32,000 nucleotides of DNA from a bacterium. Its GTDB lineage: Bacteria; Patescibacteriota; Saccharimonadia; Saccharimonadales; SZUA-47. The stretch spans positions 1 to 32,000 of the forward strand of contig JAUIBF010000004.1 of NCBI GenBank assembly GCA_030428125.1, in the 5' to 3' direction. Under the pieces are notes generated by a model, which had not been told where the DNA came from, made no database searches, and saw only the letters and a list, made by a program, of their open reading frames with translations. A program made the position numbers and the translations under genes. This document shows, piece after piece, positions 16,071 to 25,541 of the stretch (its first letter is position 1; each line of letters starts with the position of its first letter).

Positions 16071-17300
16071 CTATCCTTTTGTTCGTAGCTTTTTAAATAG
16101 AGCACTTAGTGTGTTCAGTGCACCGTTGTAAACTGTTGTATCGCTATTTGAGTGCTGCCCATCTAGTAACATATCTAGTAACATCAACCCTATGGGTGTT
16201 GCGTATGTTACATCATCAGCTATGTCTGAAAGGCCGCTAACCGGCAGCAGTTTCGCTTTTTTAGCTGGTAATTCTAGCTTTTCTTTGGCAAATGCAGACA
16301 AACCTTTTATCTTTGAACCACCACCACTGAAGATTACTCCTCCGGGCAGCTTCTTAGATCGGTTTATCTTCTTCAGCTCTTTATCTATAAGCTCCAATAG
16401 CTCTTCCATCCTGGCCTCTAACACCATGTGCACATCTTCGGCTTTAAAGGTGTGTTGTTCTTTATTGATCGAGACAGAGAATGTGGAACGAGCCGTTTTC
16501 TCTAACGTTGCATGCTCGACCTTAATAGCTTCCGCAATATCTAAGTCTGTCTTAAGTCCTATAGCTAAGTCGTTAGTAAAGTGAATTCCACCTACCGGTA
16601 TAACTGCGATGTGTTGAACTTCACCGTCTTCGACAACGATAACGTTAGTTGTTCCAGCCCCAATATCAATAACTGCTGTTCCGGCTTCTCTCTGTTGACG
16701 TGTCATCACAGCTTCTGCAGATGCTAGCGAAGATACAGTTCTGTGCTTCGCTACAACACCTGCTTTTTCTAGCGCTTGCTCAAGATTCTTTACATTAGGA
16801 ACTGAAGCAGTGACGATATGAGTGTCTACTTCTAATCGCACACCCTGCATTCCTATTGGGTCTTTAATGTTTCCTTGACCATCTAGCCTGTAGGCCTTGG
16901 GGAAAACTTGGATAATCTCACGGTTGGCTGGCATCTTCATGACAGATGCCGCTTCTTCAACCCTTAGCCTATCGTCTTCCTGCACTTCACGGCTTGCAGC
17001 ACTAATTGCAACAACGCCCCTGGAGTTTAGTCCTTCAACATGTGAACCGTTTATATTTACTGTGGCACTCCTGATGGAACGTCCAGACAGTCGTTCTGCA
17101 TCAGATACTGCCTGAGAAATAGCGTCGGCAACTTCATCAGCATGAGAAACTACACCTCTTCGCATTCCTGTTGTGTTTGTTTCACTATGACCGATGATTT
17201 CCGGTGCGCCTTGTTCATCTATTGAGCCAACTACGCAGCGTACTGCTGAAGTTCCTACGTCAATACCGATAAAATACGGCGCGATTGTATTGTCACGCAT
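16071..17300 (-). CDS. ftsA: cell division protein FtsA
   Basis: 409-aa actin-like ATPase that tethers FtsZ to the membrane. Phosphate-1 motif GIDVGTSAVRCVV near residue 12, phosphate-2 motif AVIDIGAGTTNVIVV near residue 205, adenosine motif GVIFSGGGSKIKGL near residue 325. The last residues (NTLSALFKKLRTKG) form the expected amphipathic membrane-targeting helix. TATACT at 17315-17310, with TTGCTT 18 bases upstream (17339-17334), places transcription start almost at the ATG, so ftsA-ftsZ appears to have its own promoter and ftsA a near-leaderless mRNA. Confidence 0.97.
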   Translation of the reverse strand: MRDNTIAPYFIGIDVGTSAVRCVVGSIDEQGAPEIIGHSETNTTGMRRGVVSHADEVADAISQAVSDAERLSGRSIRSATVNINGSHVEGLNSRGVVAISAASREVQEDDRLRVEEAASVMKMPANREIIQVFPKAYRLDGQGNIKDPIGMQGVRLEVDTHIVTASVPNVKNLEQALEKAGVVAKHRTVSSLASAEAVMTRQQREAGTAVIDIGAGTTNVIVVEDGEVQHIAVIPVGGIHFTNDLAIGLKTDLDIAEAIKVEHATLEKTARSTFSVSINKEQHTFKAEDVHMVLEARMEELLELIDKELKKINRSKKLPGGVIFSGGGSKIKGLSAFAKEKLELPAKKAKLLPVSGLSDIADDVTYATPIGLMLLDMLLDGQHSNSDTTVYNGALNTLSALFKKLRTKG

Positions 17301-17309
17301 ATACTAGAG

Positions 17310-17339
17310 AGTATAGCGCTTATAGTTGTTTTTAAGCAA
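17310..17339 (-). promoter_or_regulatory. ftsA-ftsZ promoter
   Basis: TTGCTT (17339-17334), 18-base spacer, TATACT (17315-17310); 9 bases separate the -10 box from the ftsA ATG. Confidence 0.55.
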
Positions 17340-17342
17340 CTT

Positions 17343-18095
17343 TTATAATCTAGTTAATATTTCGCAACCGTCATCAGTTACAAGAATTGTATCTTCGAAA
17401 TGTGCCGATACTGAGCCATCACGGGTTCTAATAGTCCAACCATCTGGGTCAATCACGACTCTCCAGTCTCCCATGGTCACCATTGGTTCAATAGCTATAG
17501 TCATGCCTGATTTCAACTTAGGACCTGTACCAGCTAACCCGTAGTTTGGAATTTCTGGCTCTTCGTGGACATTATGACCAACTCCATGCCCAACTAAATC
17601 TCTTACATTACCATAACCTTCTGCATCAATAACGCGTTGTGCAGCCTGTCCAATGTCGCCTACTGAACACCCGTTTTCAACTGCGTTTATAGCAGTATCC
17701 AAAGATTTTTTTGTAGTCTTTAGTAGTTTATCTAACTGAGAGTTGTTTGGGCTCCCTACAATAACTGACCGGGCTGCATCAGTAATCATCCCGTTATATC
17801 TAACACCGAAATCAAACCCTACAACATCACCTTCTTTAAACGGAGTATCGTTAGGTATACCATGCACAACTGCATCATTAACACTTATGCATATAGAATT
17901 CGGAAATCCCTGATAGCCTAAAAATGCCGGCACACCACCTAGCTTTTTAAGTTCCGAGTTTGCCAATTCATCTATTTCTAGACCTGTTACACCAGGCTTG
18001 ACGGCCTCAATAACTTTCTCCAATACAGTAGCCAGCATCCAGCCACTCTTGCGAATCGCCTCAATCTCGTCGTATGTCTTTACCTTATTGTACAT
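17343..18095 (-). CDS. map: methionine aminopeptidase, type I
   Basis: 250 aa; removes the N-terminal methionine from nascent proteins after deformylation. The metal-binding residues are visible in order: His in VVHGIPND, Asp in GFDFGVRYNGMITDAAR (two), His in HGVGHNVHEEPEI, Glu in AIEPMVTMG, Glu in HFEDTILV. No N-terminal zinc-finger extension, as in bacterial type Ia enzymes. It starts 9 bases after the adk stop with no clear SD, consistent with translational coupling. Works in the same pathway as def and fmt, encoded at 21734-23183. Confidence 0.97.
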   Translation of the reverse strand: MYNKVKTYDEIEAIRKSGWMLATVLEKVIEAVKPGVTGLEIDELANSELKKLGGVPAFLGYQGFPNSICISVNDAVVHGIPNDTPFKEGDVVGFDFGVRYNGMITDAARSVIVGSPNNSQLDKLLKTTKKSLDTAINAVENGCSVGDIGQAAQRVIDAEGYGNVRDLVGHGVGHNVHEEPEIPNYGLAGTGPKLKSGMTIAIEPMVTMGDWRVVIDPDGWTIRTRDGSVSAHFEDTILVTDDGCEILTRL

Positions 18096-18104
18096 TTACG
18101 TACT

Positions 18105-18635
18105 CTAGCTTAGCAGAGTTTTTATATCTTCGTGAACTTCTTCTGGAGTTCTGTTGCCATCAACGTGTTCTACGGTAACGCCCTTATCTTCGAAATCTTT
18201 GATGATCGGCAATGTAACTGCTGCATATTCTTTGAACCTTGCAGCGATTGCCTCTTCAGTGTCGTCTTGCCTGCCTCGATCAAGAAGTCGTTTTGTCACC
18301 TCTTCTTGGCTAGCTTCTAGGTGAATTACTCTATTGATTTTGATTAGCCCCGCATTGTGCTGAGCAATCAACCAATCAGCTTGCTTTGTAGTCCTTGGAA
18401 AACCATCAAGGATAAAGTTTTCTTCAATATTTATCATGTGAAAAATCTTGTCGGCAAGTTTAATCATTTCTGAATCATCGAGTAGCTTACCTTCCATCAT
18501 TTCTTGACGGCGCTTCCCTACGACTAGCATACGCAAAAATTCACCCGTAGAAAGCCATGGCAAACCTAATTCGTCAGCAACCCAACGACCTTGGACACTT
18601 TTACCCGCACCGGCAACACCCATCATTACAATCAT
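18105..18635 (-). CDS. adk: adenylate kinase, short form
   Basis: 176 aa; interconverts ATP, ADP and AMP. The P-loop reads GVAGAGKSVQG rather than the usual GxPGxGKGT. The AMP-binding segment (STGEFLRMLV), the NFILDGFPRT motif and the DRGRQDD arginine region are present. The LID domain is minimal and lacks the zinc-binding form, so this is the short type. Adjacent to yqeY: the ATG follows the yqeY TAA directly. The altered P-loop leaves some room for a related nucleoside monophosphate kinase. Confidence 0.88.
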   Translation of the reverse strand: MIVMMGVAGAGKSVQGRWVADELGLPWLSTGEFLRMLVVGKRRQEMMEGKLLDDSEMIKLADKIFHMINIEENFILDGFPRTTKQADWLIAQHNAGLIKINRVIHLEASQEEVTKRLLDRGRQDDTEEAIAARFKEYAAVTLPIIKDFEDKGVTVEHVDGNRTPEEVHEDIKTLLS

Positions 18636-19091
18636 TTAAGAGATTCGCTCCTTAACAAGTCTTGCTAAAGTAGCTCCGTCAACTTCGGCGCCAGTCTTTG
18701 ATTTAATTGCTCCAATAATTTTACCCATGTCTTGTGGAGTTACGGATTCAATTCTCAAGCTTTCGATTTCAGAATCAATGAGCTTATTAACGTCATCGTC
18801 ACTCATTTGTTCAGGCAAGTAACTATCGATTAATACCTTTTCCCTGGCCTCTTTGTCGGCTAATTCTTGATTGCCACCTTTAGTGAACATATCAATTGAG
18901 TCCTGGCGTTTCTTGGATTCTTTTTTGAATACAACAAGAACCTCATCGTCAGATAGACCTGAGTCTCTTTTACCAGCTTCTACTTCTGCGTACAAAATGG
19001 CGCTCTTTAATCCCTTTAAGACATCAACCTTCTCAGTTTCCCGAGCCAGCATAGCTGCCTTTAAATCCGCGTTCAATCTGTCTTTTAACAT
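18636..19091 (-). CDS. GatB/YqeY domain protein
   Basis: 151 aa, full-length YqeY family (MLKDRLNADLKAAMLARETEKVDVLKGLKSA... at the start, KTGAEVDGATLARLVKERIS at the end). It resembles the tRNA-binding tail of the GatB amidotransferase subunit, but as a free protein its role is not established. The start ATG overlaps the rpsU TAA by one base (TAATG), indicating coupled translation. Pairing with rpsU is common in bacteria. Confidence 0.93.
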   Translation of the reverse strand: MLKDRLNADLKAAMLARETEKVDVLKGLKSAILYAEVEAGKRDSGLSDDEVLVVFKKESKKRQDSIDMFTKGGNQELADKEAREKVLIDSYLPEQMSDDDVNKLIDSEIESLRIESVTPQDMGKIIGAIKSKTGAEVDGATLARLVKERIS

Positions 19092-19306
19092 TATTTTTGT
19101 CCGAGTCGAATCTTCTTCAACTTAACTGCTTTTCGCTCTCTGCGAGTAATAGCTTTTTCACGTCGTTCACGCTTGCTAATTGGCTTTTCGAAGTGCTGTG
19201 CTGTCTTTGCAGTAGCAACAACTCCTGATTGCTGAACTTTACGCGTGAAACGTCGAATAAGGTTTTCGGTCGGCTCTTTTGCGTCTTTTTTAGTAACTTG
19301 AATCAT
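19091..19306 (-). CDS. rpsU: 30S ribosomal protein S21
   Basis: 71 aa. The core ENLIRRFTRKVQQSGVV followed by FEKPISKRERREKAITRRERK is typical of bS21, which sits near the 16S 3' end and helps mRNA recognition. First gene of the rpsU-yqeY-adk-map run. Promoter TTTACA (19342-19337), 18-base spacer, TATAAT (19318-19313) lies only 6 bases before the ATG, so the operon mRNA would be leaderless. Confidence 0.95.
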   Translation of the reverse strand: MIQVTKKDAKEPTENLIRRFTRKVQQSGVVATAKTAQHFEKPISKRERREKAITRRERKAVKLKKIRLGQK

Positions 19307-19312
19307 GAGGTT

Positions 19313-19342
19313 ATTATACCTTAAGGGGTGGCTCTCTGTAAA
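19313..19342 (-). promoter_or_regulatory. rpsU operon promoter
   Basis: TTTACA, 18-base spacer, consensus TATAAT; the predicted start site coincides with the rpsU ATG. Confidence 0.7.
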
Positions 19343-19347
19343 CTGTT

Positions 19348-19635
19348 TTATGACCGTTGGCGCTTTTGAGCGGCTCTTTGGCTTTTCAGTACGATGCTTT
19401 GTAGGTCTTTAAATATAAGGAAGTTTTTGTTCGTGTAATAAACTTTTGTGTTGCCTTGCTTCTCTGAAAGCAAGAAACCGACTTTTTCTAACTTCTTTAA
19501 TTCTCTTTGGATATTCCCGGCGTCTTCTTTGATCAACTTAGCAAGTCCTCTGACGTGAGTTTTAAAGTCAGGATATTTTGCATAAACCACAACGATTTTG
19601 CGACGCACTCTAGATGTAATGAATGTATCAAGCAT
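19348..19635 (-). CDS. small winged-helix transcriptional regulator
   Basis: 95 aa from the ATG at 19635 (MLDTFITSRVRRKIVVVYAK), an opening typical of ArsR/MarR-like winged-helix proteins. The recognition part reads GLAKLIKEDAGNIQRELKKL, then the wing (GFLLSEKQGNTKVYYTN). A TTG 60 bases upstream could extend it to 115 aa, but TTGCGC (19695-19690) and TATACT (19672-19667), 17 bases apart, make a promoter there, so the shorter start is preferred. Target unknown; it is divergent from priA. Confidence 0.8.
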   Translation of the reverse strand: MLDTFITSRVRRKIVVVYAKYPDFKTHVRGLAKLIKEDAGNIQRELKKLEKVGFLLSEKQGNTKVYYTNKNFLIFKDLQSIVLKSQRAAQKRQRS

Positions 19636-19666
19636 AAGTCTTTTTGCTGTTATTAGAACAACGTCT

Positions 19667-19695
19667 AGTATAGCGATTGTTTGCCGTATGCGCAA
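19667..19695 (-). promoter_or_regulatory. promoter of the winged-helix regulator
   Basis: TTGCGC (19695-19690), 17-base spacer, TATACT (19672-19667) on the minus strand; leader of about 25 nt to the ATG at 19635. Confidence 0.5.
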
Positions 19696-19738
19696 GACTT
19701 ATATATAGCTATCTAGCAAATACGGTTACAATGGAAGC

Positions 19739-21676
19739 ATGGGAGAGGCTAAATATTATCTGATAGCTGTTAGTTTGGGTGCAACCTGGTCCAAGAACCA
19801 ATTCACCTATCACTCAACTGATTCCTTAGAAATTGGGGATGTTGTTCTTGTACCATTTGGCAAGGCAACCAGACCAGGTTTTGTAGTCAATCAAACCACA
19901 AAGCCCAAGGTTGATACTAAGGAAGCAGTCCGAGTTTTTGACAAACTAGCTATACCAAACACGTCTATAGACCTAGTTAAGTGGCTGGACAAAAACTACC
20001 CAGGAATGCCAGGAGTTCACACTCAATTTATCTTGCCAGGACTTGTGAAGGATATAAAAGATAAAGATTTCAAGACTGGTACCGATAGCACTGCATCAGT
20101 TAGAAACTTACCCAGCCTTACTCCTACACAGACAAAAGCCATCAAGGAGCTGAGATCTACTAACAAACCACAAGTCTTGTACGGTATAACTGGCTCTGGG
20201 AAGACGCGTGTCTACCAGGAACTAGCCAAAGAGGTACTAGACTCAGATAAGAACATATTGGTAATCTATCCAGAAATTTCTCTCACCTCACACATAAAAA
20301 AAGCATTTGAAGACGTAGTCGGTGAAGAGAATTTGCACTTCTATCACTCCAAAAACACCCCAGCAAACCAGAGAAAGACTTGGGTGTCAGCAATAAAAAA
20401 CAGCTCTGGCAAAATATTTATAGGCCCTAGATCTGCACTTTTTTTACCGATAAATAACCTTGGCCTTGTGGTGGTTGACGAGGCTCACGATGGTTCATTA
20501 AAACAAGACAGCGGCAGTAGATACAACGGACTAATGGTAGCTGGGGCTTTGTCGAAAATTCACAAAAGCAAATTGATACTCGGCAGCGCAACTCCTCCGG
20601 TTCAAGAAACTAGCTACATATTAAACAGTGGCGGCTCACTGGTCATCATGCTTGATTTAGCCAAGGGTGAGTCAAAGCGTAGTTTCGAAATAATAGACAT
20701 GACTGAGAAATATAATATTAGCACCGGCAATCACCTTATCTCTAAATCCCTGCAATCTGCTATTTCAAAATCTTTAGAGCGTGGCAAACAAAGCTTACTT
20801 TTCTTAAACCGACGCGGAACTGCTAGAAGTTTAATATGCGAAAGTTGTGGTTGGCACGGAACCTGCAATAGATGTGATAGCTCCCTTACCTACCATCACG
20901 ATAGCCACAACCTGATATGCCATCTTTGTGGAAAAACACAAAATACACCGTCATCCTGCCCTGATTGCTCGAACCAATTAAAGCTGAAATCACCTGGTAC
21001 TAAGGCGATTGAAAACGATTTACAGAAGTTATTCCCAGCAGCAAAGATTATGCGTTTCGACAGCGACAATAAAAAAGCCGACTCTATGCTGGAGAATTAT
21101 AGAAAGGTAAGAGACGGTGGCGCTGATATCATTATCGGCACCCAGCTTATAACTAAAGGACTGGATCTACCGAATCTAGAAACCGTTGGAATCCTTCAAG
21201 CCGATAGTTCACTATTTTTACCGGACTATTCTAGCCTGGAGCGAACCTTTCAACTTCTTACACAAGTTAGTGGACGCGTGGGTAGAGGTCATGGTGATGG
21301 TAAAGTTTACGTTCAAACCTATAATCCTGAAAATAAAGTCTTTGATTACGTGATTAACCAAGACTGGCAAAGTTTTTACGAACAAGAATTAAAGGATCGC
21401 GTGCTTAGCGGATTCCCTCCTCATAAGTTTATGGCTCGGGTTTGGGTTAATAAATCTAGCGAGCAAGCAGCTCAGAAAACACTAGAGAAACTCGCAAGTG
21501 ATTTCAGAGGTACGGTTAAAGTCTTAGGGCCTGCCCCAAGTTTTTACGGAAAGAAAGCCGGCAAATACTCATGGCAAATACTTCTTTTCTCTAGCTCAAG
21601 GAGTAAACTTGTCAGTTTGGTTGATTCACTCCCAGCAGACACATATTTCGATTTAGATCCTGTTTCACTGCTTTAA
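19739..21676 (+). CDS. priA: primosomal protein N' (PriA helicase)
   Basis: 645-aa superfamily 2 helicase that restarts stalled replication forks by loading the replisome. Walker A GITGSGKT near residue 150, DEAH box (VVVDEAHDG) near residue 248, and a zinc-binding insert with four CxxC pairs between about residues 367 and 417 (CESC, CNRC, CHLC, CPDC). Motif VI region: QVSGRVGRG. Length is near that of other small PriA proteins. No SD; TACAAT (19727-19732) lies 6 bases before the ATG, implying a leaderless mRNA. Confidence 0.96.
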   Translation: MGEAKYYLIAVSLGATWSKNQFTYHSTDSLEIGDVVLVPFGKATRPGFVVNQTTKPKVDTKEAVRVFDKLAIPNTSIDLVKWLDKNYPGMPGVHTQFILPGLVKDIKDKDFKTGTDSTASVRNLPSLTPTQTKAIKELRSTNKPQVLYGITGSGKTRVYQELAKEVLDSDKNILVIYPEISLTSHIKKAFEDVVGEENLHFYHSKNTPANQRKTWVSAIKNSSGKIFIGPRSALFLPINNLGLVVVDEAHDGSLKQDSGSRYNGLMVAGALSKIHKSKLILGSATPPVQETSYILNSGGSLVIMLDLAKGESKRSFEIIDMTEKYNISTGNHLISKSLQSAISKSLERGKQSLLFLNRRGTARSLICESCGWHGTCNRCDSSLTYHHDSHNLICHLCGKTQNTPSSCPDCSNQLKLKSPGTKAIENDLQKLFPAAKIMRFDSDNKKADSMLENYRKVRDGGADIIIGTQLITKGLDLPNLETVGILQADSSLFLPDYSSLERTFQLLTQVSGRVGRGHGDGKVYVQTYNPENKVFDYVINQDWQSFYEQELKDRVLSGFPPHKFMARVWVNKSSEQAAQKTLEKLASDFRGTVKVLGPAPSFYGKKAGKYSWQILLFSSSRSKLVSLVDSLPADTYFDLDPVSLL

Positions 21677-21690
21677 TCTGGCTATTTAAC

Positions 21691-21719
21691 TTCTTAAATT
21701 ACAAATTTTAAGTTATACT
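21691..21719 (+). promoter_or_regulatory. def-fmt promoter
   Basis: TTCTTA (21691-21696), 17-base spacer, TATACT (21714-21719); the leader before the def ATG would be about 7-8 nt. Confidence 0.45.
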
Positions 21720-21733
21720 AACACCTTAAGAGA

Positions 21734-22306
21734 ATGAATAGAGATAATATAATTACACTCCCAAATCCTTCGTTGCGTGAAAAATCACAACGCGTCCACG
21801 TCATCACCGAAGATGTCTTGAAACTAATTGAAGACATGGAAGCAGCGACAATTGACTGGGAAAGCAGTCGTCAGCACGAAGTAGGTGTCGCTCTAGCTGC
21901 AGTTCAGGTAGATAAACTGTACAGAGTAGTTATAGTCAGAAACGACTTCAATAACAAGGACGACAAAGGTTTTCAAGCCTTTATAAACCCTGAAATTGTG
22001 AAGTATGAAGGCGAAATCGAGGAGGATTTCGAAGGCTGCTTAAGCGTTAAGGATGTTTACGGTAAAGTCCCTCGCCATACTAAAGTTAGGGTTAAAGCAC
22101 TAGGGGTTGACGGTAAAGAAATTAGACTGAAAGCCGAAGGCTTCCTAGCCCGTGTATTCCAGCATGAAATCGACCACACAAACGGTAAGCTTTTCGTAGA
22201 TCATATTAAAGATTCTCCGGAAGCTTTTCATAAGCTGGGCGAATCAGGAAAGATCGAGGAATTAAGCGATGAGCAACGAGAAGAAATCTTTAGTATTCTT
22301 TGGTAG
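21734..22306 (+). CDS. def: peptide deformylase
   Basis: 190 aa; removes formyl from N-terminal Met. Metal ligands are intact: EGCLS (residues 99-103) and HEIDH (143-147). The third motif, normally GxGLAAPQ, reads GVALAAVQ (51-58): Ala replaces Gly and Val replaces Pro. Glutamine, which contacts the reaction intermediate, is kept, so activity is plausible. The 3' end overlaps fmt by 38 bases. The partner activities FMT and MetAP are also in this window. Confidence 0.94.
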   Translation: MNRDNIITLPNPSLREKSQRVHVITEDVLKLIEDMEAATIDWESSRQHEVGVALAAVQVDKLYRVVIVRNDFNNKDDKGFQAFINPEIVKYEGEIEEDFEGCLSVKDVYGKVPRHTKVRVKALGVDGKEIRLKAEGFLARVFQHEIDHTNGKLFVDHIKDSPEAFHKLGESGKIEELSDEQREEIFSILW

Positions 22307-23183
22307 TGGTCCAGTAGCTGCCGAAAGTTTAGACCTGCTAATCAATGAGTTCGAAATTGAAGCTGTTGTAACAAAACCAACAACCAAAAGGGAAATGGAA
22401 GCAGCTTCTAAGGATGTTGAGGTTTTCTGCGTTTCTAATCGAAAAGAGTTAGACGAATTATTTACAACGAAAAAATTTAAAAGTGAACTCGGAGTCTTAA
22501 TTGATTTTGGTATCATCGTCAGCCAAAAAGTTATCGATTATTTCCCACTTGGAATAATCAATAGCCACTTTTCACTACTTCCCGAGCTACGTGGTGCTGA
22601 CCCAATTTCGTTTTCAATTTTGGAAGGTAAAAAGAAAACCGGCGTCAGCTTAATGCTGCTGGTAGAAGCCATGGACGAAGGTCCTATTCTTGCATTAGGT
22701 ATGTTCGATCTAGACTTTAGCGAAACCACCCCATCGCTAACTAAAGAACTAATCCAACTAAGTCACAGTCTGCTGGTTGAAAACATTCCTAAATATCTAA
22801 GTGGTGAAATTGAACCAGCCACACAGGAAGTAGTGCAGAAAAAATTTGAACTCTCTGAAAGTTACACTCGAAAACTGAACAAAAATGATGGCCTCATTAC
22901 CTGGGATAAGTCAGCTGTCGAGCTCGATCGTGAAGTCAGAGCATATCAAGATTGGCCAAAAAGCAGGACAAAACTCGGAGACGTAGAAGTAATCATCACT
23001 GAAGCTCACAGCTTACCTTCGAATAATCCCGAACTTAAACCAGGTGAAATCGAGTCATTGGACAGCCCTCTAGTTATTCAGACTGGCGACGGACAGCTGT
23101 GCATAGAAAAGCTTAAGCCAGCAGGCAAAAAAGAGATGGATGCTAAGGCGTTTCTTGCTGGTTATAAAAACCGTTTATCTTAA
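22269..23183 (+). CDS. fmt: methionyl-tRNA formyltransferase
   Basis: 304 aa; formylates Met-tRNA for initiation using 10-formyl-tetrahydrofolate. The formyltransferase core shows INSHFSLLPELRGADPI (residues about 96-112), containing catalytic Asn and His, and the catalytic Asp in AMDEGPIL. The C-terminal OB-like domain follows. Start ATG (MSNEKKSLVFFGSGPVA) lies inside the def 3' end, a 38-base overlap that is long for coupled genes but required to keep the N-terminal beta-strand FFGSG. Ends 4 bases before the convergent DUF5663 gene. Confidence 0.95.
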   Translation: MSNEKKSLVFFGSGPVAAESLDLLINEFEIEAVVTKPTTKREMEAASKDVEVFCVSNRKELDELFTTKKFKSELGVLIDFGIIVSQKVIDYFPLGIINSHFSLLPELRGADPISFSILEGKKKTGVSLMLLVEAMDEGPILALGMFDLDFSETTPSLTKELIQLSHSLLVENIPKYLSGEIEPATQEVVQKKFELSESYTRKLNKNDGLITWDKSAVELDREVRAYQDWPKSRTKLGDVEVIITEAHSLPSNNPELKPGEIESLDSPLVIQTGDGQLCIEKLKPAGKKEMDAKAFLAGYKNRLS

Positions 23184-23187
23184 AAGA

Positions 23188-23724
23188 CTACTGACCTGGT
23201 TGCCAAGGCTGGTTTGATTGAGGTGGTTGCTGAGGTGGCATAGCTGGAGGCTGTTGCGCTGGCTGATTTGTAGGTTGTTGTGGTTGGCCGAAGTCTTGTG
23301 GCGGCATGGTTGGTTGCGCAGGCGATTGTTGAGGCATTTGAGGCTGAGCTGGAGGCATTGGAGATTGTTGAGGCGTGGTTTGTGAAGCTGGAGGCTGACC
23401 AGCAGCAGAATTTGCTTGAGCCTGAGCTACAATCTGTGGCGCTACCTGGCTTATTTCACCTTTAAGTTTATCCAACTCTTCTGCAACTACTTGTTTATAG
23501 TTCGGGAAATTTGTTTCTAGCCACTTTAGTGCACCAGCTTCGTCTTGCTTGTTTATATAACTCTCAAACTCATCAAGCTGCTCATTACTCATCTGCTCTG
23601 CTAGCTTCATACCTACACGCATTTCAAGCGTTTCGTAGATATGTGCAAGCATTTTATTTTTCTCGACTGCCGGTAAAGTTCCCAGTCCTAGTTCTTCCAA
23701 AAATGCGTTATCGAGTTTAAACAT
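23188..23724 (-). CDS. DUF5663-like protein with Pro/Gln-rich tail
   Basis: 178 aa. Residues 1-95 form a helical domain (FLEELGLGTLPAVEKNKMLA, then EQMSNEQLDEFESYI) that resembles DUF5663, a family frequent in CPR genomes. Residues about 105-178 are low complexity (PQQ, PAQP, MPPQ repeats) and probably disordered. No signal peptide or membrane segment. Follows infB by 14 bases and is probably cotranscribed. Function unknown. Confidence 0.8.
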   Translation of the reverse strand: MFKLDNAFLEELGLGTLPAVEKNKMLAHIYETLEMRVGMKLAEQMSNEQLDEFESYINKQDEAGALKWLETNFPNYKQVVAEELDKLKGEISQVAPQIVAQAQANSAAGQPPASQTTPQQSPMPPAQPQMPQQSPAQPTMPPQDFGQPQQPTNQPAQQPPAMPPQQPPQSNQPWQPGQ

Positions 23725-23738
23725 ATGCTTATTCTACC

Positions 23739-25508
23739 TTATTTTAGTGTTCTTTCCTTGAGTTCTCGTGTAAAGAATTCTAGATTGTCGCCTTCTTGCA
23801 GGTTTAGTCGTGATTCTGTTTCTAGTGTTACGCCACACTCTTCACCTTCTAGAACTTCTTTTACTTCCTGGGGTCCACGCTGCAGGCGAGTCGAATTAAC
23901 CTCAATAATCTGCTCTTTGTCACGAATTACTTTGACTTTTGCAGGCACTGCCAATCTACCTTTAGTTACTTCGCCACCGACAATGATTTCTTTCTGCGTG
24001 GTCTTGAATACTTTTTTAACCTTCAATCTACCTAGGTCATTCTCGATAACTTCTGGTGCTAGTAGGTCCGACAATCTCTCTTTCGCATCATCTAGAAGCT
24101 CGTAGATGACTTCGTATAACTTCACGTCAATTTTGTCGCGTGACGCAACTTGCCTCAAGCCTGACGGGAACTGTACGTGGAATCCATAAAGTACTGCTTT
24201 GGATGTATTAGCTAAATGAAGGTCATTGTCATTAATTGCACCGACTCCTGAACTCACAACTCGCACAGCAACTTCGTCAGTTCCTAGAGTTTTCAATGAG
24301 TCAATCACTGATGTAAGCGACCCTTGAACGTCCGCTTTGACGATTACGTTCAGCTCCTGCAACTGGGTTTTCTGAGAGATGATTCGCAAGAATTCTGAGT
24401 CTGATACATTGCTAGATTTACTACTCTTTTGCTTACCCTCAGCTTGTTTTGCGGCTAACTGGCGAGCTTCTTTTTCGCTCTTCACTACGTCAAAAACATC
24501 ACCGAAATCTGGCAAAGTCTTAAATCCGCTGATTAATACCGGTGTTGATGGTCCGGCAGATTTTAGCTCTTTTCCGTTCGTGTCATGAATGGTTCGCGCT
24601 TTTCCGTATGCTCCACCAGCAACTAAGAAATCGCCTTTATTCAACAAACCGTGCTCTACAAGAGTAATTGCGATTGGACCTTTACCCTTTTCCATGTGCG
24701 ACTCGATAACAAGTCCTCGTGCTGGACCAGAGTCTACTGCTTTAAGCTCTTCAACATCCGCCATCAAGAGAGTCATGTCGATGAGATCGTCTATTCCGTC
24801 GCCAGTCTTAGCTGACACCGGTAGAACCGGTGTGTCGCCGTCCTTCCAGCCGTCCCACATTAACCCGTGCTCACTCAGTTGGCTGTACAAACGATTGATG
24901 TCAGCACCTGGTTTATCCATCTTGTTAGCCGCCACAATCATCTTCACGCCGGCTTGTTTAGCAAACCTAATCGCTTCTAGAGTTTGAGGCTTAATACCAT
25001 CATCAGCAGCCACCACAATCACCACAAGGTCGGTTAGCAGTGCACCGTGCTCACGCAACGCCGCAAAAGCTTCGTGCCCTGGAGTATCGAGGAATGTAAT
25101 CTTCCGGTCTTTATGGTCAATTTGGTATGCCGAGATGTGCTGAGTGATTCCACCAGACTCACCTTCAGCTACCTTGCCACCACGTATTTTATCTAGCAAG
25201 CTAGTCTTTCCGTGGTCAACGTGACCCATTACCGCAATTACTGGCGGGCGATCTTTTGCGTTAGGGTCGGTCGACGATTTCTCTCGCTTGGTTACTTTGA
25301 CTTCCTCGGTCTTTTTAACCAATTCGATATCTAGACCTAGCTCCTGAACAATAATCTGAGCCGTGTCGAAATCAACTTTCTCATTAACGGTCACCATCAT
25401 GCCGTTCTTGAAAAGCTCGCCGATAAGCTTGGTGACTGGTACAGAAATTTTGTCTGCCAAATCGCCAACCGTAATCATTGCTTCAACTTCGATGGTTGCT
25501 GCTGCCAT
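23739..25508 (-). CDS. infB: translation initiation factor IF-2
   Basis: 589 aa; GTPase that places initiator fMet-tRNA on the ribosome. One IF2N domain at the N-terminus ([20 protein letters not shown]), then G1 GHVDHGKT (residues 95-102), G3 DTPGHE, G4 NKMDK, followed by domains II-IV. The long N-terminal extension of E. coli IF-2 (890 aa) is missing, as is usual in reduced genomes. SD AAAGGA lies upstream. Between rpsA and the DUF5663 gene on the same strand, forming a translation operon. Confidence 0.97.
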   Translation of the reverse strand: MAAATIEVEAMITVGDLADKISVPVTKLIGELFKNGMMVTVNEKVDFDTAQIIVQELGLDIELVKKTEEVKVTKREKSSTDPNAKDRPPVIAVMGHVDHGKTSLLDKIRGGKVAEGESGGITQHISAYQIDHKDRKITFLDTPGHEAFAALREHGALLTDLVVIVVAADDGIKPQTLEAIRFAKQAGVKMIVAANKMDKPGADINRLYSQLSEHGLMWDGWKDGDTPVLPVSAKTGDGIDDLIDMTLLMADVEELKAVDSGPARGLVIESHMEKGKGPIAITLVEHGLLNKGDFLVAGGAYGKARTIHDTNGKELKSAGPSTPVLISGFKTLPDFGDVFDVVKSEKEARQLAAKQAEGKQKSSKSSNVSDSEFLRIISQKTQLQELNVIVKADVQGSLTSVIDSLKTLGTDEVAVRVVSSGVGAINDNDLHLANTSKAVLYGFHVQFPSGLRQVASRDKIDVKLYEVIYELLDDAKERLSDLLAPEVIENDLGRLKVKKVFKTTQKEIIVGGEVTKGRLAVPAKVKVIRDKEQIIEVNSTRLQRGPQEVKEVLEGEECGVTLETESRLNLQEGDNLEFFTRELKERTLK

Positions 25509-25541
25509 TTGGGAGATTCCTTTCTGTTTAAATTACATTTC

